The notes below the pieces were generated by a model. It was not told where the DNA came from. It saw only the letters and a program-made list of their open reading frames with translations, and did no database searches. 64,000 bases of DNA from Branchiostoma belcheri (Eukaryota; Chordata; Leptocardii; Amphioxiformes; Branchiostomatidae), in assembly GCF_001625305.1 (NCBI RefSeq), contig NW_017803909.1:3189557-3253556 (forward strand), given 5' to 3'. A program made the translations under genes and the position numbers. Below, piece by piece: positions 26,151-40,142 of this stretch. Position 1 is the stretch's first letter. Each line of letters begins with the position of its first letter.

Positions 26151-27560
26151 AATCACATAATATTAAGGAATTTTCCTATAAATCGTTTATGTCAGTGTCT
26201 TTTCTTACATCGCCCATTTGTACTCAACTTTATATCAGGGCTATAGGAAAGGATACACATGCAGCACAACATGATGGAACCTAAATTAACACCTTGACAT
26301 ACTACGAAAATAGAATGAACCATAGTTTTATAAGTGCACACTGTGTGCTTCATAAACAACACACGGCTCCAAGGACTTAATTTGTTGAAGTTCTGCCAAG
26401 GTGTATGGTAGGCGGAGATGCATGAATGCAGTAGATCAATATAGGGATGCAACCGAGTTGCCACCACGGCTTCTTACGTAACTTCTTTCGAACGTTGGTT
26501 ATGCATGTGCCGCGAGCTATGTGAGAATAAGAAAGGATTTTTGTCTTTTTCTGAGAGTTCTGTGTACAGGTGTCCTTAGTTTGATCCTGCAATCTTACAT
26601 AAACTCACCAGACATCTCTTCTTGCTTCTAGACATCTGTAACCCCTCCCCAGACAACTGTAGGGTCTGTAATCCAATTATCAGTGTTGGGTTTGTCAGGG
26701 TCTGATGGGGGCCAGTGGGGGGTCAACAGTTCTTGGCTCCTGTAGGGCTTAGGGTGTGGCTGAGCCGCTTCCGACACACTTAACAAACACAGGTAGGGTG
26801 GCCAGGTAGGATCACTCAACAGGGGGTGGAGAGAGTTAGGAGGACCATTGTGTTGTGTAGCGGAATGTGTGAAAATTGCACACGAGGGATGTCACCGATC
26901 TGGTCACCAGTAACGTTGCATGCGGGCTAGCTTTGTGCCAAAAGACCCGAGAAGATACGTACGTAGGAAAATATACAACATCGATATCATTGGGACTTTA
27001 TACAAACTTTGATTTTCTTTTACGTAATTCCGCCGTAGCTAAAATGGTTGGTTTTGGACACAGAAGAAGCCCTAATGGTAATCTATCAATCATGCGTGTA
27101 TACACAAAAACGGAGTTTCTTGATTTTTTTTCCTCTCAGGTGGTGATTGACAGCTGGCAGAATGTCAACATGTTGAACCTAGATAGTCAATCAGCCTGCG
27201 AGTCGCTGAGTGACACCTTGCCTTGTTCTGTCGACATCGTAAATACATCTTGCACATATTTTAGTCAGATCTGGCAAACCCAAATATTGTCTCATCGTGT
27301 TGTTTCCCCACCTTTTCTGGTAAGATTGTTTACTCAGGAAACAACCACCCGATGCGACAGCTTCGGCTTGATGTATTTAGTCGGGGCATTGTTGATGGAT
27401 GGTCGATTTTATTTCCATAATTCTATTGTTGAACAGGTCAGGTTTTCCGACCTCCAAGCAGATATTGTAGGAGGCGTGACATGGTGATGACTGTGCCGTC
27501 TTTGTTTTTCTGTTCACACCTCAACAGGGTAAGATATTGGCAGACAAAACAATGACCCAT

Positions 27561-27561
<1 letters not shown>
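26151..27561. other. Spacer between duplicated elements 1A and 2A
   Basis: Holds the longest unexplained frame of the interval, 203 codons at 26876-27487 on the plus strand. I recognise no domain in it, and no counterpart exists between 1B and 2B. Probably chance. Confidence 0.45.

Positions 27562-27624
<63 letters not shown>
27562..27624. repeat. TCAA tetranucleotide microsatellite
   Basis: About 63 bp of perfect (TCAA)n, lying between elements 1A and 2A of the duplicated block. I saw no counterpart between elements 1B and 2B. Confidence 0.95.
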
Positions 27625-27625
<1 letters not shown>

Positions 27626-27779
27626 TGGTTTTATTCATCGTCCCGTCCATTTCCTGACTAGGGTCCGTGACACACTAGACGGTGACGTTATTACATAAAT
27701 CTTTTCAATGATTACATTGGAACTGTGGTCCCGTCTGACGTATTATCAGCTTGATGTCATCTCGGCGACATCCCGACAT

Positions 27780-28115
27780 TTGTTCTATTGTTCTTACATT
27801 GTAGACATTGATGAACGCTGAATAATTCAAGCTGTGGATATGTTCCAAGCTGTGTATGATTACCAGCAAATTTCATTACATGCCCATATCAGACATTCTA
27901 TATGTTCTGCTATTATTTATCTTCCCAATACTTGACATGATTAGCATTGAACAGGTTTGCTCTTTCCATTTATCAGGAGATGGATGGGGGGCTTTAATCT
28001 TTTTACGGGGCTCCTGTCTCCTCACATAATGAACTTGTAAGCATATCAGCAGCTAAGTTGATTTCCTGATGGCAATGGTGTCATTTACAGCACTTTCTTT
28101 TCTGCCATTTCCTGT
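27780..28115. promoter_or_regulatory. Duplicated conserved non-coding element 2, copy A
   Basis: Matches 47445-47775. Shared words are TGAATAATTCAAG (27819), TTATTTATCT (27913), TGACATGATTAG (27933), CACATAATGAA (28023) and TGTCATTT near 28,080. Spacing is almost the same in both copies. AT-rich homeodomain-type words dominate. No coding potential is seen. Confidence 0.65.
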
Positions 28116-31100
28116 AGGAGGGCATTAAGTCAGGTTGGAGAGGCTGATTTGATTTGGTAGGGCCGTTTTAATGGCCACTGTTCATAATCAATCAAATCAA
28201 TCAAGTGATCCAACTACCTGTAGTCACCCCAGTCTTCAACTTTCTGAAAGTTACCGTTGCGCACAGTATTAGATTTGCAATTTATACCGAACAGTTGTGT
28301 AAGATACTTGTGCTAAACTGGGTAGACTTAGATTTATTACTGATACAAAACACACCATAGACGTATTTGACACACAAGTACAGTAACACGGAAACGCTGG
28401 CCATATTAACCTGTTATAAACAACCCCACAGGTGCTTCCTGGGAAGAGGTAAAACGGGGTAAATCCGTTCTGCACCTCGCAGCAACCCTCCGAATCCCTC
28501 AACATTTGTTTGGATCAATGGCAGCAAATGAGCAAAATAAATCTCCCAGCTTGTGTCGGACTTCTCTCTGGGTTTAATGATGCCATAAAGATCCAACTGG
28601 TCATTAGAAGCTGTTCTCCACCGCCCACTGTGCTTGTTATTACACCACTACAAATTGCCCAGTGAGTTTGAGCAGCACAATTGGCTCCCTTGGCTGCACT
28701 TTACTTGGAACAGATCCAGTAACTGATATCCTATCTTTCAAAGCTGTTTACATTTGTCTGGTATATTGAAAAAGACGTATGTATTGACTACACATGTCAG
28801 AGAAAATGGATCAAAAGGCAGACATCCATGAAGTTTTTCCTAGAATCATAATAAAAACTGAGCAGGTTTATCATTTATGGTGTGTCAGAGTTTGTCCTAC
28901 TTATGGTAGATCCTGTGGTGTGAGGAGACCACTAATGTCCACCAGTCCTTCTGTGTACCGGGAAGTGTCAGAACCACTATTAACCAGTGGACTTGATGCT
29001 CAGCAGGTCACTGACATTTAGGCCATGTTGTTCTGCCCTGCCGCCTCCCCGCCGCCATCTTGATGATGACACAGAGACGCCCGCCCACAGTAGGACCCTC
29101 TGCTGTCAAGTCCACTCTGTAAGAACAAAGTCAAGTGGACAGTTTGCCAGGACAAGTCGGCAGTAACAAGCAGGTCAATTATCCTGACAAGATAGAGGTT
29201 CATGTAGAATCTGAAAAGGTTTCATCTGAACAGAGCTGTAATTCTGCTTGTGCCAATCAGTGGCTTGTCGTTACAAGTGTTTAACGATCCTAACGATCTT
29301 GAGGTGTATGAGAATAAGTGGATGTACACCCTGAAGATAATTGGGCCATACATCAGCCACAATTAGCTGGCCTGGCTGGGGCGCCCCCTGTACTCCTAAC
29401 GACCATTTGGTGCATGATAGAAGCAGGAACTCTCTTCATTCCCACCCTGGGACTCCATTGCCCAGCAGTAATGGTGATTTGTTACAAGAAAGTTGCATGT
29501 AGTCCAAGCAGGTATGTACTAATTGGACAGTGTTTGGAAACTTGTAACAGCGATTACAGGGGTGAGTACCATATATCATGGGTACATCCTGCGGTAACTA
29601 CAACCTGGGGTGAAATCTAGTCTTGCTGAGGGACAGGACGTTAGAGTGAAGTCATATAACACAGCAGTGCAATCCCGTAGATACCGTAAATCTACAGAGA
29701 CAGGCTATGGTTAGTATCCATAAACTGTTACTTGCTGAGACAGTGTGCCCAATGCAGTGCTGAGTAAAAGAAGCCTTACTGAGTAGTGCCTGTTTAGGGT
29801 ATGAATGGATAGCCTAGAGTGAGGTAGCTTGTTTACCCAAGCTCTCCCACTTCCAGGAGCGCGATTTAGTGTGGCTAAGAGTGAGGTAAATGACTTACTT
29901 GTGCTGTAGAATATAGTCAGCATAGACCGTATAACTTGCAAATCGTTTTCTGATTCCGTAGGTTACAATGCTGTGTGCGAAATGAACGCGTCTGTTGTGA
30001 CAGAAGCAGACCGAAGACAATGTTGACTCTGACCTTGGTGCTGATCTGTGATCTGTTACTGCGCTGACAAATCTCCACCTGCCTCTTTATGTACCCGTTC
30101 GCCAACATGCTGACCTAGTACCTTCGAAATGGTACCTACCTGTACAGATACAGACACAGACAGACCTAGTACCTTCGAACGCAGAGAAAAACAAAGGAAA
30201 CGAGAAAATAAATCGGAAGCTATGATTCCACCATGCTTCTTGTTTCTGTTCATTAAGCAAATGTATTTTTATAGTTCGATATCAGTGTCCTTTGTTTCTT
30301 TTCCCCCTTTGTGTTTCCCTGTCTTTAACTAATCTGTTTTCTTTCTAATCCCCGTCACATCACTATAAGTGCGTTTGCAATTACATACTGACTCATAGTC
30401 GATTAGAAGCAGATCATGTACCCATGGCTAAAACACAAATCTTTTAAAAGATCTTAAATACGCCGAGTAAGGCAAGTTAAATGAAAGCACGCCTGCCGTG
30501 AAACTATCGCGCATTTTGTCCTCATCGTGCTTTGAGAGGTTCGTGTGTTTTGATCTGTTTTTTGTAATAACTAGAGTCCCGTATAAGCCTGCTTTAATCT
30601 GATGTGACATCTCGGCAGGGGGTCGGTAACTATGACTAGAATCATAACATTATACCTCACCATTAACAAGCCATGTACAGACGAACGTGTTTTAAACGGA
30701 ACGATTATCCTTTGAACCTTATCAGAGAAAGATTTAGCAATTTTACTATGACGTACATTTAGTCCAAAGACAACTACGTTTCTATGGAAATCTCCTTGGA
30801 TGGGAGCATTTTCGAGCAGACTTCACAGATAAGGCGACAGTTATTGGGAAGGCGGGGTTCGAAGGTCTTCCGATAAGAATGAGATAAAATTTCCCTATCA
30901 GATGGCATGGTGTGGGTGGTCTTTACTGGTTCTTAGATATATCACCTGAGAGACAACAACATTGTGAAGTAGTATCAACATTCTACAATTATAATATGTG
31001 AAGTCAGTTGTGCAGATATGCTATCAAGTGGCCGAGGAAGACAACGGGATTTCCGTATATGACTACAAAATTCTTCTCTTCTCTCCTTGTCTTACGACAG

Positions 31101-34100
31101 TGTATGAATAAGGCATTCCTACTTATAAAGGCAAGAGGCTCCCGAACAACTACTTCTGTTAGAGATGAAGAAAAACTCTTACTGCCACATGAGTGATAAT
31201 AAAACTTCAACCCCGAGCGCCAAACGCCACTAGCGGTGTCAAGCTACAAACATAAGGCACGTAAATCTTGTGCTAAGAATATGCAAAGCCCTTCCACCAA
31301 CTAATGGGGGTATTTTATCAAGAGAAAAAGACGAGAGATAAAAAGTCGCTTTGTCCCTTGTCTGAAGTCTCGCCCCGAGCGACTGGACCGGACATCGTGT
31401 AAACATCAATTAGAAATGTGTTATCTTTTTTGTTGCGGTATCTGATCTCCCATTACCACCAATCTAGATTTTACGCGGATTTCAGTCTTTTGGTTCTAGA
31501 GTAGGGTATTAGTATTGAAGAATTGTTGGTTAAACAAAGATTAAGGCCTTGATCCGGGCGAGACACGGCGACGACGACTGGAGCTTCCCGGCTTCTTTTT
31601 GTCTTACCCCGGGTAGCCCGGCGCCTACTACCGAATACTCACAAAAGTAAAGTCCTCCTTATGTTCAAGCTTCGGGATGAACGGGTAATCTTCGGTTTAA
31701 TTAAGAAAAATGAAAACTTTCGGGTACAAAATCCTCCCGTCTGAAGTCTCTAAAATAACAATGTGTACTTCTGGTGATTTGTGATAGCTCGTCGTAGGTA
31801 GCTTCGTTTTTTGCGGTGCTGCTTTGCTTGCGGGGATATCATTACTGTTGTAGTACTAGTTAAATCTTATCCTCGAGCTCTCATTCTGTACAGCGTGACC
31901 AAGTACCCGTATTCACGTGCCTCAGACTCTATAGAATGGACAAGAAGCAGGTCGATTTAATGAGATTCCCTGGACCCTGTTGGTGGGCCATTTATCTGTA
32001 GTGTTTCCTTTTGTAATGCCTCTAGTTCTCACGCACTGCAGACATAGACGCGAACAATTACACGTGGAGAATTGGTAAAAACAAGACAATGATTACCCAC
32101 ATTTCCATGTCTTTGACTGCTCTTTTGTTTAAATAGATACTCTTGTTTCTAAACGCGATAGACAATAGCCCTTCATTATCTACGGTGCTTATAGCCCACA
32201 CAACTGGTTATTCATTCGTTTGTAGCCGGATGTACGGCTGTATCAGAAGCCTTCCTTTTCGAAATCTTAACAATAGTGTTGAGCAGTATGAGTGGATATC
32301 ATATAGTGAATTATTTCTGGTCTCTTGCCTTGTCATTTCTTACACCTGCCGTATTCAAGACCGTAATGGTTTGGGGGTATTTTTTTCTGTTCTTCCTTTC
32401 CTGTACATGTAGTACATCCGCGCGCACGTTTCCTTTGTCGCTAGGCACATAAATATTTCGCTCTCATTCATGTCCGCGCAGTGCATATGCTGGTCATGTA
32501 GCCGGGGCTATAACAGCCTTTACCATTCGGTTTGTTAAAAGACTCGCCCTTTTGTTACCTTAACAACATATTTAACAAGTGTGAAAATAACGCATACGCA
32601 AGCTACCATCTGGGTCGGAGGGATTACACGCCTCCCATTTTCCAGGCATCTGTTAGCTGCGCTGCCACCTGCCTGGCTCTAGGGCAGCTTTAATCGCCTG
32701 TAACAACGTCAAGGTGAAGAAACCAACCGTGATTCATGCACCATTAACAGATGAGGGGGGAGGGAACGTGGTCGTTGTTCATCTAATCTTCCCTAACGGT
32801 GCTCATTACGAGTTCACACATTAACACCAACGTGTGAATTACTTTTCCTTTCTGTCTGGAACCACTCGCTGATTCATATTGATGGCGACAATCAGGAATG
32901 CGTGTGTGCCACACAGTTCGTCTTAATTACTTTTCATTTTTGCGGTTAAGTGCGTCTCATTGAAACAATGGCGGCTCCGATCAATCACGTCTCGTCCCCA
33001 GGCGGGCTGACAGCCACTTCTCTCTGTCAAAAGAGCAGTTCCCGGGAAGACCCCTCTCTCCTGAGCCCCGCACTTTATTAAAAGCCCCTTCTGGTGCCGA
33101 GCGAGGGGAGGCCTTCCCACAGCCATTTGTGGAGAATTGGTCTCGTGGGGAGTTATTGGCGCCTATTCTGTCTCATTATAAGAAGAGGGGGTTCGTATAG
33201 TTCTTTGTATTTGCTACCTTGTCATCGCATAATTTAGCTAGATACTGTGACTTTTCGATGTCTAGTCTCGTCCTGTTATACTTGCACCACATACAGCAGC
33301 CTTCTTATAAAGATTTGGGTCGAACGGACCTTTGTTAGAGGAATGCCAAACATAGTCATCTCACGTCAGAAGCAGTTTTTTCTTTGCAAACCGTGCCAAG
33401 GTATGACTTGTAGGCTTCTCTAGTGAAGATTTCTGCTGTTCTCATGACACAGCCCGTATAGTTTATGATAACAATATCGTAACGTTCAAAATGGTATGAA
33501 GCGACCCTACTACAAATACATGTAATTAGTATTCGCTCACATTAGTTTATAAGATGACAAAATGGAAATCCATGAGTTTTTTTTGGCATAACAGATTAGT
33601 ACTAACGACTCAGCCATGCCTCCTGGCGATATGAATTGGTACTGTTCGTTTGAAGGCATAGTCGACACTGGATGGGTTCAACAGCAGGACGCATTGCTCA
33701 TTTGTCCAGCTTTATCATGATGTAACGTCAAGTCTGTCTGCCAATGAAATAAGTAACAAATCTAAATGGTTATTCATCAATAAGATATCATCTTTTGATA
33801 GATAAAGAACTCTCATATAGTAACTTGAATTGTTAATTTCATAGATACCAAAACGTTACGTACATATATATAACTTGTGCATTATCTTTTTTTTTTTAAG
33901 TTAGAAAGGCAATGCAATGACTAACGCTGCCCTGAGGTCGCGTTAGGAAAATGCGGTGTCATAAAGTCACATCATCATTTCAAAACGTTATTATGAGAAT
34001 CGCTCCTGAGAGGAGAGCTGTCAACGCATTAGAAGGGACCTAACGGCTCTATTCTAGTCTGGGGCACTGACCATGTCACAACACCACTGAACTTTCACCT

Positions 34101-34760
34101 CTCATCCATTCCCCATAATATCCCAGCCAGGTGTTAAGTGAGCCCCTGTCACCCTTGTGTCCCTCCCCTGATCTTGTCCTCCTCCTGGCACAGGTAGGGT
34201 CTGTAGGAAATGTTTTATTGCCCCATGATAAACTGGGCTGCCATGTTGATGGGGAGACTGACAGGTGACAGACAGCTGGGCTTGTTGAACAAAGAAAGAT
34301 GTCCAGACAAACATTGGCCATGACCAGTGGGGACCATGTTGTATGTGACAGGTTGGTGGCAGGATGGATGGCTGGGAGGCCAAAGGTGTGTTTATGATTT
34401 ATACAGGGTGGGATTAGTTACTGCCTGTGGTGTCTTTATGCTGCAATTGGTATGTGAGACTGGAGGCAGGGCACAGCCCTGGGGAGGGATCCCTTCTGAT
34501 AGCTGGTCATTATGAGCAGCAGGAGAAGGGGGAATTCACCAGGCTGAAACTCACCAACCAGACAACTGGAGATCACAATGTCACAACAGCAGCTTCTTTG
34601 GAACAGTGCAACTCTTCACAAATCTCTCCAAACGTCGGGGTAGTTTGTTAAGAGCTTCCTTGGGAAGACTTGTTCAGTTTTGTTTTAAACAAGTCTAGGA
34701 ACAAACCTCTCATTGCAATTTTAAGATTTTCCTCGTCTAGTGTGGTTTGCTTGTTCTAAT
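28116..34760. other. Non-coding interval
   Basis: No gene. ATCAATCAAATCAATCAAG near 28,187 is a small echo of the TCAA repeat. 28.43-28.72 kb and 29.0-29.2 kb look like ordered non-coding sequence. A 17-bp direct repeat, GACCTAGTACCTTCGAA, occurs at 30112 and 30163. Confidence 0.45.
32600..33180. promoter_or_regulatory. Candidate conserved non-coding region
   Basis: A composition island in the gene desert, richer in ordered words than its surroundings: ATTAACAGATGAG, TTAATTACTTTTC, GACAATCAGG, GATCAATCACG. No plausible exon is seen. The call rests only on sequence character. Confidence 0.25.
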
Positions 34761-35050
34761 CTGATTAAAAACTGACAACATTGTCTTCACCCCTAACTCC
34801 ACCTGTAATAGTGGTCCCGTGACCTACTACCTGTTTCCATGTAATATAGATGTTTGGAAGAGAAGACATTGCTTCTCCTTATCTGATACAAAACTGACAA
34901 CGTTGTCTTCACCCCTGACTCTATCTGTAATAGTGGTCCCATGACCTACTACCTGTTTCCATGTAATATAGATGTTTGGAAGAGAAGACATTGCTTCTCC
35001 TTATCTGATACAAAACTGACAACGTTGTCTTCACCCTTGACTCCACCTGA
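34761..35050. repeat. 122-bp tandem repeat, about 2.4 copies
   Basis: Units start at 34761, 34883 and 35005 (CTGAT..AAAACTGACAAC). The first two units are complete with few differences; the third stops after about 45 bp. Confidence 0.9.
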
Positions 35051-38000
35051 AGCAGTGCTGCCTACTGCAGGTTTCAGCAGAGATCACTTGTCTTAATTGA
35101 ATCTAGGCTGAGAAGAGATAAGAGGAAAAGTGTGGGGAAGTCTCCCCCCTTCAGGTCTCTTAGAGGAGAAAGTACCATGGGGAGGGCAGGGAGCAAAAGC
35201 TCATTTGTGAGGAGAAATTGGATTAGTTATTGTGGGTATAGCTGACTGGCTTCTACCCTAAGTAATTACCTGGTACCCTGACTGGCACTTGGTGGCCTGA
35301 CTTACCCTGTTGACAGATGTGAGAAGTCATAAGGCTTGTAATGTCAAACATTATAGGATTATAAAAAGTCTGATTAAACTTCAGTAGCATTACAAGATTT
35401 AATCTGGGAGAGTCCAATCAATGTGATACAGAGTTTGATGAGCACACAGCTATTTCACAGACTATTAAGTCTGGTGCACACAGACTGCCCCGAATCAGCA
35501 ACCATGTAATGTTATTCATGTTGGGCTGGAGACAAGAGAGCCGAGTGTTGAATATATTCATGTAGTATTGACTGGAGAATGGGAAGACTTGCCCCAGTAG
35601 CTTTGGTTAATAAAGTGGTGGTGTGGTGTGTAGCAGCGTCCTGCTTGAAGCCAAGAGGCTCCTTCTAACCAAAGCTATAATTGTCTGGTGGGAACAGGTC
35701 TCAGCTCTACATGCAAATGAAGCCATCCAACCTTCCAATTATCAGATGTAATATTCTGGCAGTCATGCTTATAATTAGTTATAATTCTAAGATAGGAATT
35801 AATCTGTGTGTAGATCAGCATCAATCAGTAGTAATTTGAGTGTTGTACAGCATGAAATCATGTCAGATAATCTCTGTACATGCAGGCTAGTCCTGTGAGA
35901 AGAGACTGGGATGTTCCAGCACCGCCAGCTGAGCATGAAGTGGGCTGACAGCCATCTAAACAACAACAACAACCTTATGATGAAGCAGAGATACTTCACA
36001 GCCAAGAGTAAATAATTATAGGTCTTCTAATTTCACACACTTAATTTTTCAGAAGAATTTATCAAATAACGGTTCGGGCGATGTTTTTTTAGGTCACTGT
36101 TCTGAATGCTGAGAGATGTAATAACTCATTAAACAAATACTGCCATTTTCCCTGTCTCTAGAGCAATTATAGTTCTAATGATCTATAGCCCAGGTGGCTG
36201 CTACTGTAAACCACATCTATATAATTATCATAAAATGTACCTGCAGGCAAGAAAACTTGTCCCAGTTTGTAAGCCAACTTAATAACACACACATTGTTTT
36301 GTTTGTTACAACATATTGAGGTGGTAAGAAGTGTACATAATTTACACAGGTGTGCTCTCATGTTGGTGATTATCTTGTAACAGTGGAGTCATTGAATCCA
36401 TGCTAGCTGTCATGACATATCAGCACTCATGCATGAAATGTTCATGTCCCCCTGTGGTGTTCCTGTGTGTGTGCCTCACTTTAGTATATAACATTCACAA
36501 AGTGCAAGGTGTTATTAAAGTAGATCAAAGCCTCCCTTGTTAATGTGGTAGAGGTTCTGGTGGATGTGGTGTGTAGCAGCATGTGTGACATAATGTTACA
36601 TAGTATTCGGCCTTTAATTACGTTACAAACCGGATGCTTTTCACAGGATTGTCTCCTGAGCGAAATCATCATCATTTTCCCCTCTATTATGTTTCATTAG
36701 ATGTAGGACAATATTGCCATATATGCATCTATGTGTTTGTAGAATTGTTTAGTGAATACTATGATAGAACATGATGGAGAGTTTTAACATGAATTTCACT
36801 GACTGGAGTTTGGACTAGATGAACTTATGAATTTCTTATAATGTCTTGGTCAAAGACCGACATTCGCAACTGTGTTTTGCTACTTTACCACAAAAGGAAG
36901 AAAGTGCAAAAAGTATTTAAAAAATGTGTATCATCAGTAATGATTGTCCTTGGGAATCGATGGTGACATCAATGGTTATTGATGGTCCAATTTAGTCAAT
37001 AATTGTTTCTCACATTTTGTGGCGGTGAAAGGTGTCTGATGGAAACAGAAGTTGCAGGTGTGCTTCATAATTACGTAGGAACATAAAAAGGCTTGAGTTG
37101 TCAGACATGTATTCATCATCTCCATACTAAAACCTTGCCTGCAGCAATCCCTGCCTACAGCCGACAGATTTATGTCATGTTTTGCTTTACATTAAGTGAA
37201 AAGCCCTTTGTGTTAAGTGTGTAAAAGTGCCTGTGTTAAGGTGGATCTAATGTGTCTTATGTCCCTCATGATGACCACTTTATGAGCTATATTAGTATCA
37301 CATCTACTCTTACCATCTTACTTATTGCAGCTGGGCTTGTTATGAATTGAGAGTGACACTTTCCAATAACAACATTTTCCCCAGCCCTAACCTTGGAGTG
37401 ATCTCCTGATGGAAACATTTGTAAGGTCAGAGGTTGAGGGAAGCCACCATATCTGCAGCTTCACCATCCCACAGTTTTACACCACAGTTACTACAGGAGA
37501 AAGTGTCTTTAGAAGTTTGTGAAGTGTGAAGGTTTCCCTGCCCAGGTCCTGACAAACCTGCCCATTCTGATGATCCTGTGGTTGTGCCTGTGTAACCTGC
37601 AGTCATGCTACATTTGCTGCACAATGTACAGAATACTAACATAGGATTTTATAAGTGGTATTCATTTAGTACAGGTCATGCCATTGCTTTGACTAATCAT
37701 TTGTCCTTGTGTTGTTCACATGCAGTTCCAATTTTGTTTGGTCTTTTAAAGGTCAATATCAGAAAAGCTCAGGTCAGAGATCATCAGTGTTTGTGTAAGG
37801 CTATAGGCATGAAGCTGAATATGTGCTGCAAAATTACTTTTTACATGCTCTTTGTTGTTGGTGGGACTTTCTATTGTTTGAAGTCCCACCATGAGTCACA
37901 ACTATCCATAATCATGATAAGTTTGTAATCAATTTGCACAGATGAGAAAATGCCAGTCTGACTCTTGTAATCCTTTTAACTTTGCCTGTGGTGCCATCTG

Positions 38001-38955
38001 TTACTTATCCAGGGTGTTGGACCAGCACAATGTTGGAGTGGGGAGATCCTCATCATTATCAGTGAAGTCTGGACCCAGAGGGAATGTGCAGATTTCAGCC
38101 TTTAATAAGATTTGCATAGATATTCCAAATATACTATCTGTGTTGTTAGTTACTGTTAATTCCATCTGAAAAAAATTAAGACGAAGAGGTAAACTTCACT
38201 AACTTTGTGACATCCCACTTAAATGTCCAATTTTTCATTCTTTCATTTTCATTGTTGAGTTTTAAAAGCCCTATGTCAATTCCTAACTTAACAGATTCTG
38301 AAGTAAGATCAATGCTGTCGAAACAAAGCTCTTCTTATCAGCTATCTTTCAGCAGATACACATTGTGTTATTGTAACTGATGATAATGTATATAAACACT
38401 GCACTCTGTTCTGTTCTTGACTACAACCATCTGTTCTTTTAGATAGTCATCAATTAATTTGAACATTTTCCAAAAAGGTTCCATGTCAGTCTAAGCTTGC
38501 AGGTAAATCAGTCAAGAGTTGGGTTTTATAGAGATCAGCAGTATCAGTAGTTCTTTGATGTTGTGAGAATATCAGTAAAAACACAGGTACACACAAGGAG
38601 GTTGTTGTTGCTATCTTATCACTGTGTTGACTGTATGCGGCAACATGAAGAGACACGCTCGCCTATCTCAAACCTTGTATATGGGGACCAACTCTGCCAG
38701 AGATCCAGAAAAACAGGGCAGGCTGATAGATGAAGAGACTGGGGGGAGTTTGTAAAGTAAATAGGAGGTTCTGACAAGTAGGTGAGAATTGGCAGTGATG
38801 ATGAGGCAGCTTTGTTCTCAGTGTGAAGCCAATGAGACATGAAGTCCTACATTTTTATGGTCTCTCCAGGCCCTGTGGTGTTTACATAGAGGGATGGAGA
38901 TAAGGCGTGGGTTACCAGGATACAGAAATGTTGTCTGTCACACCCCACACAGTCT
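35051..38955. other. Non-coding interval, AT-rich
   Basis: No exon found. The stretch 35.35-35.95 kb is dense in homeodomain-type words (TAATTAG, ATTAATC, TTATAATTAG) and could be regulatory. Confidence 0.4.
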
Positions 38956-38969
38956 GTTACCATGGTAAC
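38956..38969. promoter_or_regulatory. Perfect RFX/X-box palindrome
   Basis: GTTACCATGGTAAC is a perfect 14-bp palindrome that fits the X-box consensus bound by RFX proteins. It lies in the non-coding interval between Irx and CA8. Confidence 0.45.
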
Positions 38970-39993
38970 CACACAGAAGGTCCAAACATGTGGCAGAGTC
39001 CTGAGAGGAGAGGAGAGGCAGGGGAGGCTTTGTGACAGGCTGTATGGCCTGATTTATAACCTGCTGACATGACAGATGGCTTTTTGAGTGGCCACTGTAG
39101 ACAGCCAACATGTACTTACCAGCCTACAACAGGAGAAATCCTTGTCATAAAACTATTACAATTTTACTTAAAATAGTTGCCTATTTTGTGGCTGATACTG
39201 GTCAGTATGATTTGGGTCCAAACCTGTGCAGAGACAGGAAAACAGTTGTCCCAAATTATCTTAAATCCTCAATGATCTGTGTAGCTTTTACAATTACAGT
39301 TGTTTCTACAACATGTATATCCTATCCCCAAGCTATTCAGACTATTCTATCTGATGACATGTATGTCATCCTTAAAGAATCCCAAACAGTGTCTTGCCTT
39401 AATCTAATTTTCCACTTAACTAGATGACACCTCTGGATCACCTTTAATAAGGATGATGGCTGCTGGCAGACTTTGATGTCAGATCAAGTGAAAGAAAGGG
39501 ATTACATGGAGGATTAGTCATAATCACCCTTAATCCCTGTCTGTGTAGAACAAAAGTCAGACAGGGATTTTCTTCCATTCAAAGTTGGATATGTACAGGA
39601 TAACATCTGGTATGATATGATCTCCCAGGCTCCTATGGATCAAAGAATGATTTCAGTTGGAAATACTAGAAGGTAAATTTGCAAATGTTATTGAAAGAAT
39701 AGGAATATTTCTTTGTGTAATATACAAATGTATTTGGGTTGCTTATTATCAATTTTAAAGACTACCCTTAAAGCCATTATCAATGTACATTTTACATGTC
39801 AGCTGATCAATGTTAACATTGTGACAAGAACCATTTTTGACAAGAAAATTCCTGATAAACAAAAAGGACAAATTTTTAGTCTCACATCAGCATGTTTCAG
39901 TCCCCGATTTAAGCAAGCTGGGACAATAGCTGTGTTTCCTATGATTAAACCTGTTTTCTATTGTCTCCTCAGTGCTCCTGCCCTACTGTGCAA

Positions 39994-40133
39994 TAGCCTC
40001 TACCAGGCTCCGCGGATCGCTGGAAAAATAGTAGAAATGGGCCGTAATAAAGGGAATAGTATACCAGAGAAGATCCAGGGCCATAGAAGCTCCAATTTGC
40101 GACCCACGGATCCGTGGAGCCTGGTAGAGGCTA
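39994..40133. mobile_element. 140-bp MITE with 9-bp target duplication
   Basis: Terminal inverted repeats of about 25 bp with one mismatch begin TAGCCTCTACCAGGCTCC. The element is flanked on both sides by the perfect direct repeat ACTGTGCAA (39985-39993 and 40134-40142). It has no coding capacity. A 9-bp target duplication suggests mobilisation by a Mutator-type or similar transposase. Confidence 0.85.
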
Positions 40134-40142
40134 ACTGTGCAA

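Noticed and set aside
26876..27487. 203-codon open frame on the plus strand
   Set aside because: No recognisable domain, no splice context, no copy in the matching spacer 45.5-47.4 kb, and it lies in an otherwise non-coding block.
30112..30179. 17-bp direct repeat GACCTAGTACCTTCGAA around a 34-bp spacer, as a possible target duplication
   Set aside because: The enclosed sequence is too short and has no inverted ends, so an insertion is not supported.
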